Assembly (NCBI GenBank): GCA_037043235.1
Contig: JAWRVZ010000054.1
Span: 263,501 to 327,500 of the forward strand
Reading direction: 5' to 3'
Length of the DNA stretch: 64,000 nt
DNA from: Rhodeus uyekii
Lineage: Eukaryota > Chordata > Actinopteri > Cypriniformes > Acheilognathidae
A program made the translations under genes and the position numbers. Positions 12,982 through 24,425 of this stretch are shown here, one piece after another (the first letter of the stretch is position 1; every line of letters begins with the position of its first letter). Under the pieces are notes generated by a model. The model had not been told where the DNA came from, searched no databases, and was given only the letters and a program-made list of their open reading frames with translations.

Positions 12982-13115
12982 TTTACATTTACGCATTTGG
13001 CAAACTTACATTGCATTCAAGAAACACATTGAATCAGTTCTTGCTTTCCCTGGGATCAAACTCATAACCTTAGTGTTGCAAACACCAATGCTCTACTGAT
13101 TGAGCTACAGGAAAG
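12982..13115 (-). repeat. tRNA-derived SINE, antisense
   Basis: Reverse complement carries the tail TTTGCCAAATGCGTAAATG and the head GCTCAATCAGTAGAGCATTG with a degenerate B-box (GAGTTTGATCCCAGG). It lies about 1.2 kb upstream of the inferred sox9 start site. Confidence 0.85.
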
Positions 13116-13555
13116 CATTTTAAATGATTTAATTTACTTTATCGCTTTATTGTTACCTTTTTCTTTTACTAGCTCACTCATCCTAAAGTTTGCACACACG
13201 AAATGTATGCTGAACCTTTTTGAAAAGTTGCATTCAACCAATAGAGAGAGTAAATCCATCAATTTCAACCAATCAGAAATGAGGCTGAATCATTATTATA
13301 TATGTGGACCACCATATATGTATAAATGAGTGATGTAAGAATGAAAAACTACAATACAAAGCATTCATTTGTTAAAATGTGCGTTCTCGTTTTCTATATT
13401 TATTTGAGTGTTTTATTAGAGATTAAATGAAATTTGATTATCACTCTAAATTCATGCATTAAATACAATATAGTGTCATGAACGTCTGGTAGGTAGAAAA
13501 AGTACTTTATTTTGGAGCATGCAAATAAGAGGACATTCTCATTAAAATTTTTAAA

Positions 13556-13706
13556 AATAAGGTGAGACTTTTCGCTTGTAGAATACTATAAATTATGCAT
13601 AACTACATGCAACTAACCCTAAACCAAACCCTCGCCCTACAGTAAGTGCATGCAGTTAATTATTATCCCACAGTAACAATGAGACCTTAAAATAAAGTAT
13701 AACCAA
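13556..13706. mobile_element. degenerate MITE
   Basis: Contains CATGCAACTAACCCTAAACC and ends AATGAGACCTTAAAATAAAG. Its ends match the element at 21768-21962. It sits about 0.7 kb upstream of the sox9 promoter. Confidence 0.6.
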
Positions 13707-14339
13707 ATTTGTAATTGGTTTCAACGCTCTTTGGTCTCCCCTATATAACTGATGTGTGACAGTAAATACAGAGACCGTATAGTTGTCTTTAAGCAATAAT
13801 TCATGGCCTGTTTTTGCATATTAAACACAGACAGAGTTTGAGCAGCTCTAATGGACTGAAGGGAACTGATCACAGATCTCTGTCTCCCTCTATCGGTCCA
13901 TTTCATCAGCCCAGGAGAACCTCTAGCGACACCATCCATCTCTGGACTGCCTGACTTCACGAACAATATCTGCAACTTCTCTAAACCTGTCGAAGCGCGA
14001 GTGGAAAGCTTTAACTTTGCTGCGTCACTGACTGAGTAACACACTTCCTGGAGCCAAGCTTTCCTAAATTAGTCACTAAATAAACCAATAAAAATCCCGT
14101 GGTTTGATTATTAAGCTCGTACGATTGTTTGAAATCTTTCGTGGCGCATGTGCGACCCAAGACTCAAAAGTTTCGGGCTGCGCAATCTGCGCGTCTCCAA
14201 AAGTGCCATTAGACGAGGGACAGAAAAGAGCACTTTTTGAAACTAACTTAAAGCAAATCTCTCACATGAAAATGTTAAATTGCGGGTGATAATTACTGAG
14301 AGTGAGAGAGGGGTGGGCAAGAGGAGGCATCGGTTTCCT

Positions 14340-14400
14340 TTTCGTCACAGCGCGCGTTTAAAAGCCCGTGCGCGCTCAGCTGGCAAACCAAAGTTCGTCC
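14340..14400 (+). promoter_or_regulatory. sox9: putative sox9 core promoter
   Basis: A TATA-like TTTAAAAG lies at 14357-14364 in a GC-rich context, with a CGTCA half-CRE at 14345-14349 just upstream. By the usual spacing transcription would start near 14385-14395, giving a 5' UTR of about 200 bases. The start site is inferred, not seen. Confidence 0.6.
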
Positions 14401-14471
14401 CTCTCTTGGAAATACTACACGGGAGCGCACAGGGAGCGCGTTGCTTTTGCAGACCCCCGCAGAAACACTCT

Positions 14472-14489
14472 ATGAGTGTCGCCCTCTGA
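14472..14489 (+). other. short upstream ORF in sox9 5' UTR
   Basis: ATG at 14472 opens a five-codon ORF (MSVAL, stop TGA at 14487-14489), about 105 bases before the Sox9 start. It appears to be the only ATG between the inferred start site and the main ATG. It could lower translation, but this rests on the inferred transcription start. Confidence 0.5.
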
Positions 14490-14593
14490 AAGCGAGCGCG
14501 CGTTGGATTTGCAGGAATTAAAAGCTGGAAGCTATTTTGGGGAGGCGAAGCTTGCAACCGAATTCTCTGAGATCGTCCATCTACAGTCTTCGC

Positions 14594-15030
14594 ATGAATC
14601 TGCTAGATCCCTTCCTGAAAATGACAGATGAGCAAGAGAAGTGTCTGTCTGATGTCCCCAGCCCGAGCATGTCCGAGGACTCCGCGGGCTCCCCGTGCCC
14701 GTCCGCCTCGGGCTCCGACACGGAGAACACCCGCCCGGCGGAGAACAGCCTCATGGCTCCGGACGGGACGCTCGGGGACTTCAAGAAGGACGAAGACGAC
14801 AAGTTCCCGGTGTGCATCCGAGAGGCGGTGTCTCAGGTGCTGAAGGGCTACGACTGGACGCTCGTGCCCATGCCGGTGAGAGTGAACGGCTCGAGCAAAA
14901 ACAAGCCGCACGTGAAGAGACCGATGAACGCGTTTATGGTGTGGGCGCAGGCGGCGCGCAGGAAGCTCGCGGATCAGTACCCGCATCTCCACAACGCGGA
15001 GCTCAGCAAGACCCTGGGCAAACTCTGGAG
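14594..15030 (+). CDS. sox9: sox9 coding exon 1
   Basis: 437 bp coding 145 codons plus two bases of Arg146. The first in-frame ATG is at 14594, just after an in-frame region with no earlier ATG. It has C at -3, a weak context. A second in-frame ATG at 14621 (Met10) has A at -3. The exon ends TGGAG before GTAAAT, splitting the HMG box after KLWR exactly as in other vertebrate SOX9 genes. GC content is clearly higher than the flanks. Confidence 0.96.
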
Positions 15031-16556
15031 GTAAATCAACCACGCATTACTCATTTCAAATGAAAGTAGAAGCTGTTTGCACTGCGTTAGGGCATGTGTG
15101 TTTGTGTGGAAACGTCGGTGTGTTCATTGTTCTGCTCTGGGTGCAGATTGCTAAACGAGGGGGAGAAGCGTCCCTTCGTGGAAGAGGCTGAGCGCCTCAG
15201 GGTTCAGCACAAGAAAGACCATCCCGACTACAAGTACCAGCCTCGGCGGAGGAAGTCGGTGAAGAACGGGCAGAGCGAGTCCGAGGACGGGAGCGAGCAG
15301 ACGCACATCTCACCCAACGCGATCTTCAAAGCCCTGCAGGCGGACTCTCCCGCATCCAGCATGGGAGACGTGCACTCTCCCAGCGAGCACTCAGGTGGGC
15401 GAACGCAACTTTTTAAAGTCACCTAGATGACATAATGCACTTCAAAGGCTCGTAATCAGATCACGGTTACTTTGTATTGATCGCTTGACAGTAAATTGAT
15501 CGTAATTCATCGATTCTCCCTCGTGTGTTACTGCGTCTTTGGAAGGCTTTTGTCTCTCAAATTCACACTCTTTTGTATTTACATCGTGCTGGGATGTTTT
15601 CACCCTCCTTGTGTTTTTATATCAGTATGGTATGAGATCCTTTTCAAATGTGTAATTATACATTAACTACATGTGTTTGGTCTCGGTTCAATGCAGTTAA
15701 TCACAATTTATGTGACTTAGCTACATGTAATGATGCTGTAAAATAAAGTGCTACCGCAGATTGTTACAAACTGCATTTTGTACTCGGAAAGAGGAAATCT
15801 GCCCAGCACTGGTCATCTGTGCAGTGCTTAACTTTCTCTCCCCTCCTCCACCGTTTCCAAACAGGCCAGTCCCAAGGGCCGCCCACTCCTCCCACCACCC
15901 CAAAAACTGACACGCAGCCAGGCAAAGCGGATCTGAAGCGGGAGGCCCGTCCGCTTCAGGAAAGCACGGGACGTCCGCTCAACATTGACTTCCGTGATGT
16001 GGACATTGGCGAGCTGAGCAGCGACGTCATCGAGACGTTCGACGTCAACGAGTTCGACCAGTACCTGCCGCCGAACGGGCACACCAACGCGCCGTACGCC
16101 GGCGCCTACGGAACCTGGATGGGGAAGAACGGCAGTCCTCAAAGCAGCCAGCTGACCCCGCTCGGCGCCGGAGAACAGGAGCAACCGAGAACGGCGCACA
16201 TCAAGACCGAACAGCTCAGCCCCAGCCACTACAACGAGCAGCAGGGCTCCCCGCAGCCCGTCAGCTACGGCTCCTTCAACGTCCAGCACCTGCAGCACTA
16301 CAGCACGTCGTTCCCGTCAATCACCCGGGCGCAGTACGACTACGCCGACCACCAGGGCGGCGCCACCTCCTATTACACCCACGCTGGCAGTCAGAGCTCC
16401 GGCTTGTACTCCACCTTCAGCTACATGAGCTCCAGCCAGAGGCCCATGTACACGCCCATCGCTGACTCGACAGGGGTTCCTTCTATCCCTCAGTCCAACC
16501 ACAGTCCTCAGCATTGGGACCAGCAGCCGGTCTACACACAGCTGTCAAGACCCTGA
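14594..16556 (+). CDS. sox9: SOX9 transcription factor (SoxE HMG-box), three exons, complete
   Basis: Spliced CDS 14594-15030, 15147-15394, 15865-16556 gives 458 aa. Sox9 is a nuclear HMG-box regulator of chondrogenesis, neural crest and gonad development. Visible in order: N-terminus MNLLDPFLKMTDEQEK; SoxE dimerisation region at about 69-96 (DKFPVCIREAVSQVLKGYDW); HMG box at about 106-185 (RPMNAFMVWAQAARRK, then PRRRK at 178-182 as second nuclear-localisation cluster); FBXW7-type degron GPPTPPTTPKT at 233-243; central transactivation motif at about 270-300 (DIGELSSDVIETFDVNEFDQ); SUMO-type IKTE with Lys at 342; C-terminal transactivation domain ending YTQLSRP. Human SOX9 is 509 aa; the mammalian PQA-rich stretch is absent here, which explains most of the shortening. 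Both splice junctions are GT-AG and the frame is kept. Paralogue (sox9a or sox9b) is unresolved; length leans to sox9a. Confidence 0.97.
15031..15146 (+). other. sox9: sox9 intron 1 (116 bp)
   Basis: GTAAAT donor and TGCAG acceptor. It is unusually short but normal for compact teleost introns. It contains a small GT-rich stretch near 15090-15115. Confidence 0.95.
15147..15394 (+). CDS. sox9: sox9 coding exon 2
   Basis: 248 bp. It follows a TGCAG acceptor and ends with a single G before GTGGGC. It codes the rest of the HMG box (LLNEGEKRPFVEEAERLRVQ onward), the basic cluster PRRRKS and the linker with QTHISPNAIFKALQADSPAS and ending HSPSEHSG. RRKS183 corresponds to the known PKA site Ser181 of human SOX9. 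Confidence 0.96.
15395..15864 (+). other. sox9: sox9 intron 2 (470 bp)
   Basis: GTGGGC donor and pyrimidine-rich ACAG acceptor. AT-rich. The part at about 15655-15765 resembles the degenerate TAAAATAAAGTGYTACC-ended repeats seen at 13.6 and 21.8 kb, so the intron probably holds an old MITE remnant. Confidence 0.93.
15655..15765. mobile_element. MITE remnant inside sox9 intron 2
   Basis: TAATTATACATTAACTACATG start and ATGCTGTAAAATAAAGTGCT end resemble the 13.6 and 21.8 kb copies. Diverged. Confidence 0.5.
15865..16556 (+). CDS. sox9: sox9 coding exon 3 and stop
   Basis: 692 bp after an ACAG acceptor. It starts by completing Gly229 and then reads QSQGPPTPPTTPKT. It carries the degron, the central transactivation motif, the SUMO-type lysine, and the Ser/Gln/Tyr-rich C-terminal activation domain. 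TGA stop is at 16554-16556. Codons are strongly GC-ended compared with flanking DNA. Confidence 0.96.
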
Positions 16557-17890
16557 GGACACACGCCGCCACCGTCGAGCAGACTCATTCCACATCATTC
16601 CACTCTCTTTAAACACACGCTTGAATTTTACACACACACAACAATGAAATGTAGGAACGAAAGCTGGACTTTGAGAAAAACGGCTCCCAACGTGCCTTTA
16701 ATCGCCTGAAATCGTGATTAGAATATATATATATATATATTTTTAGCCTTGATTGCAAGAAAAGAGACATTTGTGAGAAATGAATCCTCTGTGAGGACTT
16801 ATTGATTATTGATACTTTAATATGTACTGTGTATGTTTCTTAACATGTTCTTTTTGTATTTCCGCCGATCCGGCCTTTTGTGTTTCTTGTAGAAAAGTCT
16901 ATTTTTACTAAACCACTCTTGGTAGTACGGCTTTGTTTTTCTCCCATCTTTATTTTGTTGTTTTTTTCCCCCTTCCCACTAATAACACCCTTTATTGTCC
17001 TCATGCGGTGCATTTTATATTTTCGAGTCGGAGTTCGTACCCTTTATTTATGTTCCTGTAAAATACCATCCCCATCCAGCCGTGTCACCAGCTCACGTCT
17101 TTATCCCCCAACATCAGTGCCTGTCAAACGCTGGAAGCGAATTAGCGGGAATATCGACGTGGCAGCGGCAGCTGAGAATTCACCGAGTGTCGAACAGCAT
17201 GTGTCGCAGCTCCAGGAAGTGCCCTTTGACCTCTGCTTGTCATTAGCTGCCCGCGCTCAAGCCAGTGTCATCTTACAGCCCCCTCCCTTCGTATCCCATC
17301 TTAACCCCTTTAATTTATTTATTAGTATTAATTTTATTTCAAAGAAATTATTTGCATTTTATTCTTTAATACTTTATACAAAAAAACAAATTGTTATTTT
17401 GCGCCTCTGAATGTGGTGACATATAATCCAACGGGCCATTTAGACAGAGGGCTGGTACTTAATATGGTACGATTCTGTATTCATCATGTTTATTTATCGT
17501 ATGTAGATTTTTCTATTTTAAATGTTTATTTGTCCTTATTTCTAACCAGTCGTGTAATGCACAAAATACTGTTGCAGTTTCTAAAAACAAGGCTGATTAA
17601 ACTGGAAGAGTAGTCTTTCGTTCGGAAAGTTTTACCATTTGTTTTTAAGTAGTTAGTTAGTTGGTTAGTTAGTTGGCATCTCTGTTTGCTTATAGATTTT
17701 TCCCTTTCCACTTTTGTGCTTTGCTCAATGTCAGCGATCTCAGTGCTGATGTTGATATCTTTTTTTTTTACACAGGACTGAACAAGTTGTTTTTGTCTTT
17801 AACAGTTTAACATTTTACTGCCTTTTGAAGAAGCTCATCTTTTGTATTATATTTGCAATAAAAGTGAGAATAAAACAGACACCTATGACT
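16557..17890 (+). other. sox9: sox9 3' UTR
   Basis: Non-coding stretch from the stop to the poly(A) signals. It has a short AT run at 16725-16742 and several ATTTA pentamers (17310-17330, 17490-17530), the type of AU-rich sequence found in unstable regulatory mRNAs. ORFs within it have no recognisable product. The end is set by the two AATAAA hexamers. Confidence 0.8.
17857..17874 (+). terminator. sox9: paired poly(A) signals of sox9
   Basis: AATAAA at 17857-17862 and again at 17869-17874. Cleavage is expected about 10-30 bases later, near 17885-17900. Confidence 0.75.
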
Positions 17891-17899
17891 GTTTATTGT

Positions 17900-19939
17900 G
17901 CCCGGTGACATTTCCACAGCGTACAGCATGAATACGTGTGGTTTGAGTTCAGCTGTAAAGTGTTTAGTAACGCTGAACTTTAGTTTTCTTACGTAAGCGT
18001 CGCCTCCAGATGAAGCAGCAGGAGGGCCTACAGTCAGCGCATTACAATGCTCGTATCGTTGGCTTAAAAAGGAAAGGAAAACAACTTAGCGTTTTCCTGT
18101 GTGATTCCCTGTGTTTGTTCCTCTAAACAGTCAGCAAAGGGAAATATTGACAAGTCCGTCATGCCAAAGACATCATGTTCCACTGATTTACTGTCACTCT
18201 TTTGAGATCGAGTCATCTGTGCCCGTTTGAAATCGCAAGACCAGAAGCAGAGAGCATCTGCTGGTTTTAAACAGCACAAGGAATCATCGCTTACCGTGAT
18301 TAACAAAATGTACAGCTGGTAAAGTAACAGGGATTACAGTGTGTTTATTTCCCAGATCCTTTTGCAAACCTGGGATAGCATTAATAAACATCTACTTCAT
18401 ACGACAGAAACAGCAGCCGGAGGTCGGAGGTCCATCAGTCGCAGCTGTTTCAATACCGGCCAATTATTTACATTATCGTGCGCACAGAAACGATTATGCC
18501 AACAAAACGAACATTTGTCCATTTCATCTCAAGATATTTACTTAAAATTCCCTTGTATCCATTCATCTATATTCAAAAGTTTTAATTTGTCAAGTGACAA
18601 CAAAGACTGTTACAAATATGTCTTTCAAAAAATTACGTTAACATATATTACAATATAAAACGTAAACTAAAAAAACAGCCTTGGTGAGACTTTGGAAATA
18701 AACAGACTGACTGTTAACTTTTGTGTGTGCATATATTTGCAATTCCAACACTGCCAATCTTTTATTCAAAGCGTGACATGCTGGTAAAGACTGGATTCTT
18801 CACAGAAGAGTGCAGAAAACTCAAAGCTCACCTCAGAGACCCAGACTGGGGCAGAGGAAACGGAGGAATGACTGAAAGCAAGTGACAGAGAGTCAAATAC
18901 AGATAAAGAATGTGAAAGGGGTTGAAGGAAAAGAGCTATGATTTCAGCGAGCTCTGCATCTGCAGAAGCCATTAGGATGGTCACTCTCACAACTGCAGGT
19001 TGAGCTGCAGGTTCTGCCATCGAGTGGTGGTGATCGCCATCATTGTCACCTCTCGCAACGCTCAGACGAGCTCTTCCCGAATCCTAAATGTGCTAACGGC
19101 CCCCTCGTTTCAATCAATATGTCTTATTATTGATTACGGTAATAAAGTTGAGACTGAGGAATTTAACATAATAAATGCAGCCCTTCCTGAGATTTTTATT
19201 GTGCAATAAAAGCGGCAATATATTTTACAGACATTCTGGAGAAAACTTCGACTTCAAGGCTTCTTAATGAAACATCGAAACCCGAGTTTGAGGTGTGCTT
19301 GAGGTTTGTCCGGACCGGATTGTACCGGAGGAGCGCACACCCTCACGTACCCTCAGGACAGCTGAGCGGAAACAGAGACAGCGATGGAGTGGCCCATTCT
19401 GTGGGCAGTTTTCCCAGGAGAAGCCCATTAATATTCCAGAGAGACGGCGTGCAGGGAATCTCTCTCCTCCAAGCCCAATGGGTGGTCCTTTCAAATGCAA
19501 AATAAGAACACAAAATAAGGATGAAAAAGAGGAATCTGGCAACTTCCCACTTCGCTCCAACAAAGCGAGCATGGCAAAATTCAAGCATGAAGATAAATGC
19601 GTGCAGACATGACCAAAGCAGGTGGACTGCAGTTTCATACGAAAACACACTTAAACTCGCATCGGAGCAAAAACACCCACTGAATTACAATGTAAGGAGA
19701 GTCGGGGGAACTTTAACACTTTATGTCCAGTTATTGTGAAAAAGTTCAGCCTTGTGATTTGAAATTGTGCCTCAAAAGTCACAAGCATCAGAGTCAGAGC
19801 CATTAAAACTAACTTGCGAAGTAGGGATAACTGTTTAAAATGATATACTGCAGCGATAAATGAATAACTTCAACTTTTCAGCCTTCAACTGTTGCCTTCA
19901 ACCGACAATTTGATTTTTACTTTTATAGTCGATATTTTT
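17900..19939. other. non-coding downstream flank of sox9
   Basis: No gene. The ORFs at 19264-19650 on opposite strands mirror one another and have no domain. The block 19260-19620 is repeat-free and GC-richer than its neighbours. Confidence 0.5.
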
Positions 19940-20180
19940 TCATGTAACTCTTAATGACATGGTTTACAGTGAACAATGCATTTGTTACGGTATCTTATCT
20001 TGTTAAAATGTTAGAAAGTAAAAATACAATTGTTAGTTCTGTAAATCATAGGACATAGGACTCATAAAACATACAACTTTTGGTGATAACCCTTAACAAT
20101 GCATTCGTAAATGATGAAATAAGTATTTTTCATTGTTAGTTAACTAACAAATGTTCACCTTACTATAAAGTGTTACCAAA
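19940..20180. mobile_element. MITE copy
   Basis: Ends ACTATAAAGTGTTACCAAAA. The interior has GAACAATGCATTTGTTACGG and TTGTTAGTTAACTAACAA, typical of the family also seen at 8.6 and 54.6 kb. Confidence 0.65.
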
Positions 20181-21767
20181 ACATCTGTGTGGATAACTGT
20201 CCATTTTTGGCGAGGACTGAACCTGTTACAGGTGATTTATTTAGCGTCACAGTCATCCCTGCTCTCCCGTAAACAAGCAACTGTTCTAGTGACGAGAAAA
20301 GTAATTATTGTGTGGCCTCATTTTTCGTCTACTCGGTTGCATCTGCATTGAACTCATTAAAAACATCAGGAGCAAGAATTTGCCTATTCAAATTTCAGCC
20401 CCTGGGGTGAACTTGTTTGCTTATGCTGCACCGCACAGAATACAGTACTCAGCTTGGTTAAAAACGCACGATCTCTCTCTGTCTCCGGACTTTTCCACCT
20501 CGCGGTCCTGCTATACCCCTGTCGGTCCCAAAGGATCTCACCCCTGCGCCTCCACATAGCATCACCCCACTGTCATTGTCCCCCAGGAGCTCCACAAAAG
20601 GGACCATTTGACCTCCGAACACACCCCCATTTCCTCTCTTTTGAAAGTGTCCCGGCCCACTGAAAGTCTCATTGCGACTCAAAGGAAACTGTACATCAAT
20701 AAAAGATGGCCAGCCAAACCTCAGAAAAAAAGTGAAGGAAAACGCTCGCATTTCACCCCAGCTGAAATTGACAGAGTGAGCCACTTGCTTCCTAGCAACA
20801 GACGCCTACGGCACAGGAAGTTGCAAGTTCACAGTTCAGTTTGGCGCGGCCGGACTCCCTCGGACCTCGGAGTTGAATAGATGCCCGAGACCGTTACTCT
20901 AAAAACGTTTAATGGCATGTACACTTTGAAATATGTCACGCATTAACAGGCACGACATGCACGATAACTGTATTAATATATCCAAAAACCACAGGCACTG
21001 TTATATATTTAGCTGACTTGTGTACTTACATTATCCAAAATGTTTCCAACAACTTTTAAATCCAGAGGGATCAGCTATTTTAACCAGTATAACAACCCAT
21101 CAATGCACTGGCTGTCAGTAACGTCATATCCACCTTTAGCCACGCAAACTCCAACGGCGCTTTATATTTGATTTGACCGGTGAGCAACTGTTTTGATCAA
21201 CACAGTTAGTCGTATTGCTTGAATCTATTGTTCTCTTGATTTAGTGCAAGTAACATTGCCTTGGATACAATATGTTGTCAAGCGGATAACAGAGCATAAT
21301 CAAAAAGAGCTGTTTTGAAATTAATTGCATGCCATTTAGCAACAAAAGTCATCCAGCTTTTATTAATATGATATTCTGATATTGATTTATTACAGTGTCA
21401 CTTTTTACTAAATCCTTCTAAACCTGGGGTGCATTTCACAAAAGCATCATTGGTAACGACAGAACTTTTGACCACAGTTGCTTCTGGGAAACGCACCCAT
21501 TTATGACTTTTGTTCCTGTTGTGGAAAACAGGCATTTAGTAGAATGTTCATGCTGCCGTTTTCCACACAATGAAAGTGTAGGATAAACACCCTTGTGAAA
21601 AAGAAGTGTGCTTAATTGCATTGCATGTGCACTGCAAATGTCAAACATTATCTACTTACAGATAATATAATGGCAATAAAATAAGAACATAAAGTTCAAT
21701 TTCACTTCAAGTACACTTATAAAAAGAGTCATTTGTAATATTGACAAATTAAAAGTTTTAGTTATGC
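20181..21767. other. non-coding, nothing certain
   Basis: A GC-richer block at 20460-20880 is repeat-free. It includes TTCCTAGCAACAG at 20789-20801, one half of an RFX-type X-box. No gene is recognised. Confidence 0.45.
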
Positions 21768-21962
21768 TTTATCTAAAGGTTACGTAGTTACATTGTACTT
21801 TTACTTAATATTAATTAGCCACATGCACTTACTACAGGGTTTGGTTTAGGGTTAGTTACTTTAGTAATTCTGTTAATTAAGTTAGTAATTACGCATAATT
21901 CACTGTTATTACTATAGTAATCTGCAGGTTACTACATCACCTTAAAATAAAGTGTTACCAAA
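21768..21962. mobile_element. MITE copy
   Basis: Left AAAGGTTACGTAGTTACATTG; right CCTTAAAATAAAGTGTTACC. The interior has the GGTTTGGTTTAGGGTTAGTTA segment shared in inverse with 13.6 kb. Confidence 0.65.
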
Positions 21963-22599
21963 GATTTACTTTAAACTGTTTTTAACTCTTTTTTTTTTAT
22001 TTAAATAGGTGCACTAATTTTGATACGCTGCCTAACATAGGCACTTGTACTTGATTATAATATTAACTAACGTGTTATTTAACTAACTAACGCGCATCAG
22101 TGATTACAAAAGTGTAACTATAAATATATTTTAATTCATGGCATCAGAGTTCCAATAGAAATGCCATTTAAGTATATTTTAGTGCACCATAAATGCTTGT
22201 CAGTATTTGCACTATAACCATATTTCAATGACAATACAAGTAATTCTGAAAACTTTTTAAAGTGTGCTAAAATGTGCTTCTTTTCCACAAGAGCAAAAGC
22301 TAAAACGCGCAGTTAGCGTTTTTTAGGTTTTAGTTTGGAGTAAATGTTATATATCATATTAAACAAGAGAATCTGCCAATCACGATGACACCAGGTCTGG
22401 AATTTAACACACATCAACCTGATGCAAAGCGTCATGGGCGTTTTGTATCCATTCGTGACGCGCCAAATCTGCATATTCAAATGAGATTCAACAGCCACAA
22501 CAGACATTTGATGTTCCCTGGAAAAACTAACAGCACTTTTGGAACAGAATGTTCATTTCTGAATGAAATAATCCTTTAAACTGTGGAGATTTAATGGTG

Positions 22600-22800
22600 T
22601 TGTACATCATTATTCACTTCCCCTCCCATTCCCCAAAGCATCTTATCAAAGGCTCATTATGCAAAGGAATCCTGAAAAGGAAGTGGTTTCAAGGTTAGAG
22701 GACACTTCTTTTTATCTATTTGGCATTTAACTGCTGCAGTCCACCGGAATAATGCAAATGAATGAAATGTGTTATCTCAAAATGAAACCAAATAGTCGAA
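22600..22800. promoter_or_regulatory. candidate enhancer-like block
   Basis: Repeat-free. Contains TTATCAAAGG (TCF/LEF-like), ATGCAAAGG and a perfect octamer ATGCAAAT at 22755-22762 within 140 bases, about 5 kb beyond the sox9 3' end. Motif density only; conservation not tested. Confidence 0.3.
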
Positions 22801-23929
22801 GGTAAAACCATGTCATGTGTTGTAACTCACCAGCATTTCCAGTGCATTCATACTTCATACTAGCCAATGATATTTTGATGGGTTCAAGAGTAACCCAGCT
22901 GTGAGGCTTGGTTAAAAACCACATGGTCTGAGCAGAGCAGACAATATGTGGAGGAAGACATCACACGTGTGACACGGACAAAATCTCACATCTCAACGCA
23001 AATAAAGCCCAGCCATCCGCCGTATCTTCCCATTCAACTCCTCCGGAGCGGCGAGCATCTTTACCCGGCTACACACGTATCCCGTTACGGTAGAACGCCT
23101 ATGATCAGTTCACTAAGTATGATTACATTTAAACACAGGCTCTCCCAGCGTCGGCTCATGTGGTAGAAATAACATCTTTAACCAGGGTAAATACACACAG
23201 CACACAGTCCGCACCTCCTCTGTAACCGAGCCCGATTCAGAGGCTGGAAGGAGTTTACATTGAGAGGCCAGTTTCAAACAACTGATCTGTGCGTCTGGGT
23301 TCAGGTTCAGGGTTCAGCGACTTCACTGGAAAAAAGTGTTTTCTGCACACGTCTGCACTTTTAGAAAATACGCCGTGTCTAAATGTAGCGATGATGACCT
23401 GAGCTGTCCAGAGAGATAAAGGGGCGAGAGAGGTTTAGCAGGCTCTAGTGAGGCGACATGGAAAGGTGTGGACACTGAATATGGGAGGAAAGTTGTTTGG
23501 ACTAGGGGCTTTTACCATGACGAGTCTGGGTTTTTTATGGTCTTACGGGGCAGAGGCAAAGCTTCCATCTGATACACATGCCTGGATTACTGAAAAACCA
23601 CCCATTACTAAAACAAAGAACTTCTACACAGATTCCACATTTATGGCATAGTCGTTTATTATATTTTCATACTTGGTCTAATATTTAGTGATATTATCTT
23701 AGTTCATAAGTCACATAGATACAATACTTTCACGTGAAGTGGTAAATAACATGTAGCAAATCTTGAATGCACGATTATTTGTATTATTGCAATCCATATT
23801 ATCACCCGGCAATTCATTATTCGATAATATCCAGATCAGATGAAGGACCTGCACCTGGACACGAGCACAGCACTGCCCTGAAGTGTCTGCTGAGACCGTG
23901 ACTCTACTAATCCCTCCCCTGTGTAGATC
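22801..23929. other. non-coding, nothing recognised
   Basis: No repeat family or gene seen. Short ORFs lack any signature. Confidence 0.5.
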
Positions 23930-24188
23930 ATGAACCCATCTCCAATCGGACCAAATTAGACTTAATATTAGACTTGAATTATCAATATAATAATCAAACT
24001 ATCAATCAATCAAATCAATAATCAAAACTTAACACTTAATATTCATCAATTGTATTAATTCGCCTGCTCTTTTAAGGCTGCTGTTCAGCCAAACAAACTT
24101 TGTTTATAATGTTTTCATGTGACCACTGTAAAGCTGCTTTAAAACAATCTGTATTGTAAAAAGCGCTATATAAGTAAAGGTGACTTGA
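23930..24188. repeat. dispersed fish repeat tail
   Basis: Ends with CTGTAAAGCTGCTTTAAAAC, AATCTGTATTGTAAAAAGCG and CTATATAAGTAAAGGTGACT, a tail I know as very common in cyprinid genomes. It abuts the LINE fragment that follows. Confidence 0.6.
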
Positions 24189-24194
24189 CATATA

Positions 24195-24425
24195 GTGAGA
24201 ACTGCCGAAAAGATCATCAGAGTCTCTCTTCCCTCTGTTACAGACATTTACACATCATGCTGCATCCGCAAAGCCACCAGCATTGTGGACGACCCCACAC
24301 ACCCCTCACACACACTTTTCACCCTCCTGCCGTCTGGAAAATGGTATAGTAGTATTCAGTCTCTCACAACCAGACTTTGTAACAGTTTTTTCCCCCATGC
24401 CATCAGGCTGCTCAACTCTAAATAA
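24195..24425 (+). pseudogene. LINE ORF2 C-terminal fragment
   Basis: 76-aa frame with the C-terminal signature of fish non-LTR retrotransposon ORF2: DPTHPSHTLFTLLPSGK, then SLTTRLCNSFFPHAIRLLN. No reverse-transcriptase or endonuclease domain is present, so this is a 5'-truncated, inactive copy. The next 300 bases, rich in TTGCACT and GCACTTTATGTA, look like its 3' UTR. Clade is not determined. Confidence 0.6.

Noticed and set aside
14537..14593. N-terminal extension of Sox9 upstream of 14594
   Set aside because: The extended frame begins with TTG, not ATG; the MNLLDP start is conserved in SOX9.
14603..15043. 146-aa minus-strand ORF and other frames over sox9 exon 1
   Set aside because: Shadow frames of a GC-rich coding exon; the Sox9 frame is unambiguous.
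15828..16298. 156-aa minus-strand ORF over sox9 exon 3
   Set aside because: Shadow of the Sox9 coding frame.
16880..17410. 176-aa + ORF after sox9
   Set aside because: Lies in the 3' UTR before the poly(A) signals; no domain and AT-driven codons.
19972..19986. Inverted SOX-type pair AACAATGCATTTGTT
   Set aside because: Part of a MITE consensus and the spacing is not the usual SoxE dimer spacing; kept only as a note.
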